From Macrolepiota albuminosa (taxonomy: Eukaryota; Basidiomycota; Agaricomycetes; Agaricales; Agaricaceae): a DNA stretch of 64,000 bases. Of the stretch, positions 56,880-64,000 are shown in pieces (the first letter of the stretch is position 1; each line of letters begins with the position of its first letter). Both the position numbers and the translations under genes were made by a program. Location of the stretch: contig JAMWFC010000113.1 in assembly GCA_027475525.1 (NCBI GenBank), positions 744,001-808,000 of the forward strand, written 5' to 3'. A model generated the notes under the pieces. It searched no databases. It had not been told where the DNA came from and worked only from the letters and a program-made list of their open reading frames with translations.

Positions 56880-57690
56880 CTACCACAACGGAGACTGGGA
56901 CTGGGACTGCGGGCGCTGCGGGCTGAGCTTGAAAATATGTACGGTATCATGAGCAGAAGTGACAGCGAGGAGTGTAGACATCGAGTTAAAATTGAGAGAA
57001 TATATACATGCTTCACGTGTGCCACGGCGGAACTGGTAGAGCTTTTTGGCAGCGGGAACACTCCAGACGCGGATGACGGTGCCTTTATTGGAGGTGGTGG
57101 CAAGGAGGGTGCCGGTGGAGTTGAGGGAGAGGAGGGAGATGGGGAACTTGTGCGCGTGCATGATATTTGTGATGATGAGAGAGTGGGTGGAGAAGAGGAG
57201 GACGTTGCTGGTAGGGGGTGGGCTGGTGGAGGTGGGAAATGAGGACGGCGAGGGCAGTGGGGCGGGGTAGGCGAGGTATGAGTTGTCAGCAGAGAGATAG
57301 AGGGCGCAGATTGCTGGGAAAGGTCAGCGAGGATGAAGAGGGATGAGGTTGTTGGTTGTCTCAATGACATGGAGCAGACGCATGTTGGAGATGTCTTAGA
57401 TGTAGATTTATGCAGCGAGAACAATGACGAGAGTCTTGCAGTTCATCTTGACAGCAAGAATGGACGACGGGAACAGCAACTCGCAGATCATCAATTGGCG
57501 CTGTGGCCATCAGCATGGGCAACTTGGACAACGGCGAAGACAGACCTTGGTGTTGACAATCTGAAGCTTGCATGGGCTTGACTCTGGCTGGTCAGCAGCA
57601 CCCATGAGCGCAAGGAGCAACGTGCAGAAGAGCATTTTGACAATACCACTGATACGTATGCCTCTACTGAGGCAGACAAGAAGGCCAGAA
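56880..57690 (-). pseudogene. ATG18: ATG18/PROPPIN pseudogene (autophagy WD-repeat protein)
   Basis: PROPPINs are beta-propellers that bind PI3P and PI(3,5)P2 in autophagy and vacuole membranes. The minus strand shows, in order, [20 protein letters not shown], a retained GT-AG intron, [48 protein letters not shown], the lipid-binding FRRG motif (57021-57032) and [15 protein letters not shown]. Two stops flank IYI just before DISNM near 57398-57410, and others follow. The retained intron argues for a copied or degraded gene, not a processed one. Blades before and after this part are absent: a transposon starts at 57809 and an LTR ends at 56641. Confidence 0.8.
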
Positions 57691-57808
57691 AAAGCTCTAA
57701 TATACCCTAAAAACCCGCTGAAACCTGTAAGCATGGAAGTCAAAAACCATAGACTGAGAGCGGCTCACCAAAAACACCACCCCGGACTAAGTAAAGACAA
57801 GTACCCAG

Positions 57809-59705
57809 AGGACCCCTGAAAGCCCTGCAGGGCCTCTGATTTTTTTCAAGTAAAAATCGAGAAATTTTGGACCAAACGCAACAGGGCTATTAAGGTAAAA
57901 ATGCCCAAAATCACATCGAAATGTGTGAGGAATTGTTCAGGTAAAAAGTGGCCTCCAGCGCTGAAGCAAGATGTCCGTCCCGGTAAAATTGGTCCGGTCT
58001 TGCCAAAAACATTTGAAGTTCAAGCTAGATGGAGCTGATGGTAAGGGTCAGGGAAGAGTTGACAAGATTGAAAAGACTTCATTAGTTCTAACTTGGCAAT
58101 CTCAATTTCAAATGTGCAACTTAAATATGTTTTCAATGATCCACAATCAAATTCAAGTGGGTCTTCAGTGTTGAAATTTATTCTATCCCTGTAAATGCAA
58201 CCACTCAATACTCCAGCACTATCTCTCAAAGTTGCTGGGAGTCAAAGACTTTCTCAAATTTCAGTTTTCACCTTTGACACATGGTCTTGTTAGCCTAAAT
58301 CTCAAAAAATACTTCAGTCCTTCATCTCCAAATGCTAACATCGAGATCCTGCACACTTGTCCAATTCCTCCACTCAATACTGTTACAAAGCTCCTTGAGC
58401 ATGCAAAGCAAGCAATATTAGATGACATGTCATCAATTTGCGATCCTGCATACTCTGAGTCACTTCTGCCACTTTGGAGCATTACCTATTTCAAGGATGT
58501 TCATCAGTTCTCTGGCATGCGACTCGAGTGGAAAAGGGGCATTGAATGGTTGGATACTCACAGTCATGACAAGCCTTCATTACCTGCACGTCGCTACGCC
58601 GAAACAATCCGCTGGAATGAGCACACAGAGATTCCTGGAGCGTCGAACTTGAGTTCCACAAGCCAGTTTATTTCACTTCTGAACAGTGATAGTCGTATGA
58701 GCAGAGACCTCATCAATATGATGTTTGCTCAACTTGGAGAGCGTGTCAAACGTAACGATACAGCCGAGAAACTTGTCATTGTCAAAACCCTGTGCTTTAT
58801 GCATGAAATGAATAAAGCAGAGTCTTCAAGTCACTATGCCAACCAATTGGTGTCACCTTTCCTTAGACGCCTCGAGCAGCAAATCAAAGGAGAAGAGCAG
58901 GAAGCATTGGTTTTTCCGGCCTATCTTGACATCCAGCAACACTGGCTAACTTAATTGATTTTTGTAGCTGTGAAATTTTGTATGGTGAGTATAGGTTTAT
59001 ACAGATATTCGACAAGAACTTACCCATTCCAGGCATGTCTTGGTAGAGGCATGTCAAATCTCTTGAACTAGGTATATACCTTGCTGACTTCTAAGCAGTT
59101 CTTGCAATATATTCAAAGCCTCCTAGCAAAGATGGCCGACATGGTTTTGTCACGGACTCATCAAATATCTGTGCCATTTCGAATATCACTATTCAAGTCT
59201 TCGAGCATCAACTTGGATCACAATTTCGTGCATTATCAACATCTCAACCACTTCTTGTCAATTGTTATGATCTCATTCCTTCATCCACCTTTCTTTACAT
59301 GCTCTGTGATAAACCAACTGGAACTGATGCTTGCTGGAAGATTTCAGCAACCAATTGGTCATTCTTCAAGCAACTCAAAGCCAGTAAAGAAAAAATTGTT
59401 GCAGCTGTTGTAGCATTGCGCAGTGGCCAAGATTAATATGACTATTCTGCAGTTATATCTTGTGGTCCTAGTGGATATCTTACTTTTTTTTTGCATGCCT
59501 GAAGGGTGTGGAGACAATTTTTTGCATTGTCAGTTAAAAAAAAATACATTTTTTCATATGTGTGATTATGATTAAGGTAAAAATTGGGGTCCCAAGATGG
59601 CTGATGTTTTTATTAAGGTAAGAACTGGCCAAAATGGTTAAGGTAAAAAACCCCAATTTTGGTCAATTTTGGATTAGGCATCTAAGGGGACTTTCGGGGG
59701 TCCCA
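57809..59705 (+). mobile_element. DNA transposon with terminal inverted repeats and Ulp1-like gene
   Basis: The left end AGGACCCCTGAAAGCCC and the reverse complement of the right end, GGGACCCCCGAAAGTCCC, form imperfect inverted repeats of about 17 bp. Both sides carry TACCCAG (57802-57808 and 59706-59712), a 7-bp or slightly imperfect 8-bp target duplication. Subterminal zones contain several TTAAGGTAAAAA-like motifs. Inside is a broken Ulp1-like protease frame. 8-bp duplications suit hAT or Zisupton-type elements, and fungal Zisupton-like elements are associated with Ulp1 proteases; assignment is tentative as no transposase core is seen. Confidence 0.72.
57971..59437 (+). pseudogene. Ulp1-like (C48) protease pseudogene of the DNA transposon
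   Basis: The main open frame is 58232-58954 and the reading continues upstream past a stop. In the last third, ISLLNSDSRMSRDLINMMF resembles the start of Ulp1-type catalytic domains; the catalytic His is likely in QQHW (58940-58942). A 1-nt loss just after shifts the frame out of LIDFCSCEILYG, which would hold the Asp. A later frame has HGFVTDSSNICAISN, like the HG-x-DS-NC region before the catalytic Cys, and ends RSGQD-stop near 59437. At least three lesions. SUMO/ubiquitin-like protease identity is motif-based. Confidence 0.55.
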
Positions 59706-59712
59706 TACCCAG

Positions 59713-60577
59713 TTACGCAGTGAGGGAAGCGATAATCAAAGATTGATAAGATGACAACAGCTGATAGGTGGCGGTGCTCAGCAGGAAGATGAGCTTGGTA
59801 TAAGCTCCGAGCTCTGATCCCCATCAAAAGCTGCCATCACCCATCAGCAGCATCATCAACCCGCATCTCCAATCCAAAATCTGTTACATTGCATTATTCA
59901 CAACTTCTCACCACACACCCCAGCCAACCGTGGCCACAAAACAACGACAACGCAAGCACAAGAGGAGAGAGGAAGGACAGAGAGGGTAGTAAGGAGAGGA
60001 CAAGAAAGAGGTGGGTGGAAAAACCATGGAAAAGGTTTAGCTGGAAAAACAGGGAAAACCATGTGCATCGAGCATCAGGAAGAACAAGTACTGGTAACTC
60101 GATGAACTGGACGCCTAGCCCTGTCAAACACAACAATGCCTTGTTACCACATAACAGCACGCTGGTCCGTGCATGAGAAGGAAGGATATAAAAGGAGTAG
60201 AATTTCAGGGAGGCCTGGCAAGCAATTGCATTGCCACAGCTCAGAATCCCCAGGGAGCGGATCTCTTAGGCCTAGGAGCATTACAGTAGCTTTGGGTTTT
60301 AGTACTAATACTATTTGTACCCAACTTTTGAGTGCGAACTTTTTAAGTTTACATTCAATTAAAAACAATTAAAATTATAACACTGTTTTACAAAGTACAT
60401 GGGGCTAATTAGAGTATGTACTGACAATATCATAATAACTACTCACCTGGCAGAGGGAGATCCAAAGAAAACAAGTCTAGGGATTCCCTATGCCAGGTTG
60501 GATGCTTACGGGGCTTCTGAAGCATGGGAAACAACTGTACAGTACAACAAAACCTTAAAAACTCAAAAATTGACTAA
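59713..60577. other. Unassigned region between DNA transposon and DIRS-like copy III
   Basis: Two weak frames (59889-60176 and 60399-60698) show no recognisable domain. A TATAAAAG lies near 60187. It may hold decayed host promoter or untranslated sequence. I cannot support a gene. Confidence 0.4.
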
Positions 60578-60868
60578 CCAAACAACTGTGCAAACAAGGC
60601 AGGAAAACTCCGGACTTTGGAATTCAGAAAGGCAGACTCTGGCTTATATAAGCAGTCTGGAAGTGGTGCTGAAGGGCCCACGCTTGTCTGAATGGTAGCT
60701 AAAGAACCAGAGCACCTCAAGGGCTGAGAGTAGTACTAACAGATAGTGTTGAAAGAATAGAAACAGTAAAATGAAATAATGTCAGAAGAAATAAGAGAAT
60801 GAATGAAGAGAGAGTGAAGAGATAAGGAGTGAGAAAAGGAAGAAATGAGGAGTCCCCTGACAGGAAAG
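60578..60868 (+). repeat. Left inverted terminal repeat of DIRS-like copy III
   Basis: Pairs with 62959-63245 in inverse orientation, with substitutions and small indels. It includes TTATATAAGC near 60643, possibly a promoter. Confidence 0.72.
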
Positions 60869-61158
60869 CACATTCCAAAAACTAACTTTGTGGAAGTCCA
60901 ACATTGCTGAGGCCTACCAAATTATTCTCATGCACAAGCTTTGGCAACTCAAGCAGGTTGTAATGATTGATGGTGAAAGACATATTGATCAGTGCAACTG
61001 TTTTGAGTAAAGAATGTTTCTTTACTGCTTTGGTGCTGCTAATAGCCTAATTATGTGAATAGCAGAAAATGTCAAGAGAGTAATATGCCCTCTAATGTTC
61101 AATGACAACATGTTTGGGATTAATGATGAAGGGGATCTTCTTTACTATGCCCCATATG

Positions 61159-62087
61159 ACCAATATATATCCTTGAATCAGTGCAAGTTGTTACAATTGT
61201 GAGATGACCTTGGGGTTTTCCACAAGGCAAAGAAGCAAGTATTTGGGGCACCATTGGTCATAATTGGCATACTTGTGGACCTAAATAAAATGACAATGAT
61301 GTTACCAGAAAATGCCAAATCTGATCTAATAGCAGAAATGAAATCCTTTGCTGATTCCTCAAGAGGAAAGTCAAAATACTTTACCAAGTGAAGGTGGCAA
61401 AGACTGGCAGGTTGGATAAACTGGGGCCTGAATGTCTTCCCATTCTTGGCCCCATGCTTATCAAATATTTACACATAATTAAACAATGTCAGGGACTATC
61501 CTCACACCTGGATTTGGTCCAACAAAGCTGTAAGATTAGATTTGTGGTGGAAAATCAGACATATGGAACATTCCAGCAGAACAAGGATTTTGAAGTTGAC
61601 AGCATGGGACAAGGCTGAAGCAGACCTTGTAATTGAGTCTGATGCCTGCCTTACTGGGATGGGTTTCTGGTACCCATAAACATGAAGAGCCTTCTTTGCT
61701 TACAAGCCTCCTGAAGCATCAAACAATCTCATCTTTTTTCTAGAAGCTCTTTCTGTCACATCAGCTTTCACATCAGCTTTCTCTCTAGCAGTTGGTATAG
61801 TGCAACACCCTCTAAAAATAATTATCTTTACCAATGACTCAAATATGGTCACAATGTTTAATAGCTTCCATGCATTGCCACATTATAATCTATTATTAAC
61901 ACATGTCATTGATCATCTGCTGAGTGGAGGTCATGAATTAAAAGTCCAGTTTATTCCTATACAAGAGAATCAAGTAGCAGACCTGATTTCAAGACAGAAA
62001 TTTGATGAGGCCTGTCAAATGTTTCCATTGCTCACTGTTGAGCTCTTTCAACCCTCTCAAGTACTGCTAGGGGCTGCTCCAAAATAA
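61159..62087 (+). pseudogene. RT thumb-RNase H remnant of DIRS-like copy III
   Basis: Segments in different frames: VFHKAKKQVFGAPLVIIG, QRLAGWINWGLNVFPILGP, then RNase H with IFTNDSNMVTMFNSFHALPH and VADLISRQKFDEA, ending at 62087. The core RT palm is not seen. Several stops. Confidence 0.75.
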
Positions 62088-62806
62088 TCATTTCATTTGT
62101 CAGTGCCAGGCAGCTAGTCAGAGTTGCTTGGTTGCAAGAGAGATTTGTTTGAGAATGGTCTCTAGCCTTAGAAATGTTTATTGACTCTAATACTTATACT
62201 CTTACTGCTCTGCACTCAATTTATATCTAAACTTTGTCTGCCTTTACAACATAGACATTGAACCAACCCAAGACACCTTATCCTTCTATATAGTCTACAT
62301 GTCACACCACATTAAGCCAGGATCAGTCCAGACTTATCTGGCAGGCATTTGTAGCCAGCTCAAAGTTTACTACTCATATTTGAGAAATATGGAACTTGAG
62401 TCTGGTCAAAAACATACTGGCCAGATGCATAAGAATGAAATCCTCACCTATTAACAGTAAGTTACCTTTATCCTAGGATCACCTTCACTGAGTCCCACAG
62501 TCTGTCAATATCACATCCAATTACAACAATCTTCTCTTTGTTACATTACTGCTGACTGGCTTCTATGGTCTCCTCTATTTGGGAGAACTTTGTCAGCTGG
62601 ACAGCATACACTTAAGGAATGACCAAAAAGCAATAAAATACCTGTCAGCAAAGCTTTTTGAAGTTGAAGACTGCTACAAATGTATTCTTCCTGCTCACAA
62701 GTCAGATGCTTACTTTGAGGAGAATAAGATAGTAATCTTAAAATCCAACCACACAGCAAATCCACACAAATATTTTTTGATCTATTTCTGCAGCTGGAGT
62801 ATATGA
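62088..62806 (+). pseudogene. Tyrosine recombinase remnant of DIRS-like copy III
   Basis: One frame reads IDIEPTQDTLSFYIVYMSHH and SVQTYLAGICSQLK, the SAM-like half; after stops, LLLTGFYGLLYLGEL and HKSDAYFEENKIVIL belong to the catalytic half. The usual Arg of box I (before LGEL) is Tyr. The box II residues are not identifiable. Inactive. Confidence 0.72.
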
Positions 62807-62958
62807 TTTCTATTGAGATGGGAGGTGTGGTTGACTAGCAAAGTCAAACAACCAACTAGAACTTTCTTTTTGATTTGTTTGTGAAGTTTTTTTCCCTGCA
62901 TCAATAGCAGGGCAGTCAATGAGGGTGAGAAGAGCAACTTTTTTTAGTGAAGGCTGGA

Positions 62959-63245
62959 GTTGCCTGTCAGGGGACTCCTCTTTTCTTCCTGCTTTCACTC
63001 TTCATTTATTCATTCACTCTTTATTCATTCTCTTGTTTCTGCTGTCACTCTTTTACTTTACTGCTTCTTCTCTTTCAACACTATCTATTGATACTATTCT
63101 CAGCTCTTGATCTGGAACTTTAGCTGTCACTCAGACAAGTGTGGGCCTTTTAGTACTGTTTCTAGACCGCTTACATAAGCTGGAGTTTGCCTTTCTGACC
63201 TCCAAAGTCTGGAGTTTTCCTGCCTTGTTTGTATACTTGTTAAAG
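62959..63245 (-). repeat. Right inverted terminal repeat of DIRS-like copy III
   Basis: Inverse partner of 60578-60868. Confidence 0.72.
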
Positions 63246-64000
63246 TAGAAGTCACTTTATATATACATGTCAGAGCTCAGGACAAGCCACACAGGCTCTC
63301 TCAGAATGTACTCCAACTTGTCTGGTAATAGAGAACTTTTACAAGTGTGGTCATTGGTGATTATAGCAGTGCATGCACTAGTCCCTGACTCTTATATTTT
63401 TCTTTTTCTTTTATTATGTATATATTACATGTGATAATTGTTATACAATAATAATAATAAAATCATTATGTAATTGTTCTTGTAGACAAACACTTGTGCA
63501 ATTATTCATGGAGATAAATACTTATATAATCATTTGAGAATAGATCTGTAGTAACTGTAATTTTTTTTTGTAGTGTCACAGTAAGTTAGTATACAACACA
63601 ATAATGTCAGCCTCTACTGGTCAGGACATGTGTGAAGGGGGGTGCAAGACAGAAATAATTTGTTACACCCTTGTTGTAGGATCTACTCTGTCAAAAATGC
63701 CATTATGCATATAGTGTGAGGCTTGGCACTTACACTTACCCTATACTCACTAAAACTGTAGTTATTTTTCTCTATCACCTGAGAGGTGTTGATGAGGTTG
63801 GAATGTGATTCTTCCATGTGTTTTTGATGAATCTGGGCTTTGTTGCTTTCTGCCCAAATCTCTCTGCATTAGTTGCTTTCTTTCCATTGTGGTTCTTATG
63901 CTATATAACATTTTGTTTCTTGTTAGAGTTTTTTCTGGATCTGCATTCTTTGATATTTTCCACACCCACCTTGCCTTTCATATAGTGTGTGCAGCTTTTG
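63246..64000. other. AT-rich terminal region without recognisable gene
   Basis: Contains ATA/AT-rich microsatellite-like stretches (about 63400-63560). At 63636-63650 a G-run before TGCAAGAC could be a polypurine tract plus LTR start, but no partner is in view. A 67-codon minus frame at the edge has no recognisable content. Confidence 0.4.

Larger units (their letters stand above)
60578..63245 (+). mobile_element. DIRS-like copy III with inverted terminal repeats
   Basis: 60578-60868 and 62959-63245 are imperfect reverse complements (shared CAAACAAGGCAGGAAAACTC at the outer part and AGGAGTCCCCTGACAGG at the inner part). Between them lie RT/RNase H and tyrosine recombinase remnants in plus orientation. 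Inverted terminal repeats plus a tyrosine recombinase are hallmarks of DIRS elements. Its proteins differ from copies I and II, so it is another lineage. AT-rich and badly decayed. Confidence 0.75.

Noticed and set aside
59889..60698. Two plus-strand ORFs between the DNA transposon and DIRS-like copy III
   Set aside because: Low-complexity or unrecognisable translations with no supporting structure.
63636..63680. LTR start with polypurine tract
   Set aside because: Suggestive G-run and TG start only; no partner LTR or coding region is in view.

Overview
The window is a gene-poor, transposon-saturated piece of a filamentous fungal genome, almost certainly an Agaricomycete (Basidiomycota). Introns I could place are short GT-AG introns of about 49-58 bp. 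The retroelement families (chromodomain Gypsy, RT-RNaseH-tyrosine-recombinase DIRS-like elements) and a decayed multi-exon repeat-associated gene also fit that group. The only recognisable cellular gene is a dead ATG18 (PROPPIN) copy. I found no intact host gene and nothing prokaryotic.

Layout. 1-12525: Gypsy chromovirus A (minus strand, left LTR cut by the window edge), with gag, pol ending in a chromodomain, and a spliced gene on the opposite strand between pol and the 3' LTR. 12526-14951: a multi-exon gene of a repeated family, broken by element A. 14952-15940: repeats and an LTR-A fragment. 15941-20325: DIRS-like copy I (minus). 20326-34432: a second, unrelated Gypsy element B (minus) with four spliced opposite-strand genes. 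34433-46623: element A', a decayed relative of A in plus orientation, carrying a solo LTR-B. 46624-50938: a foldback element with about 1.3-kb inverted arms, a tRNA-like sequence in each arm, and tRNA-Gly-like repeats in its centre. 51076-56097: DIRS-like copy II, carrying a solo LTR-A. 56420-56641: probable Copia solo LTR. 56880-57690: ATG18 pseudogene. 57809-59705: DNA transposon with terminal inverted repeats and a Ulp1-like protease remnant. 60578-63245: DIRS-like copy III with inverted terminal repeats. The rest is AT-rich sequence without a recognisable gene.

Three observations stand out. (1) Two unrelated Gypsy lineages, three copies in all, carry spliced genes on the strand opposite gag-pol, just inside the 3' LTR; in each lineage one of them encodes a six-cysteine cluster protein. 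These look like accessory cargo with their own promoters. (2) Pol of A and A' contains two consecutive, diverged retropepsin domains (two DSGAT motifs), suggesting a single-chain protease dimer. (3) At least 48 direct duplications with a constant 77-bp offset are scattered through unrelated elements from 544 to 50773. This is best explained as an assembly artefact. It creates false frameshifts: collapsing it makes gag A one 904-codon frame and gives both LTRs of element B exactly 1043 bp. Frame breaks in A, B and A' should be judged only after collapsing these duplications.

Domain calls rest on motifs read by eye; no database search was possible.
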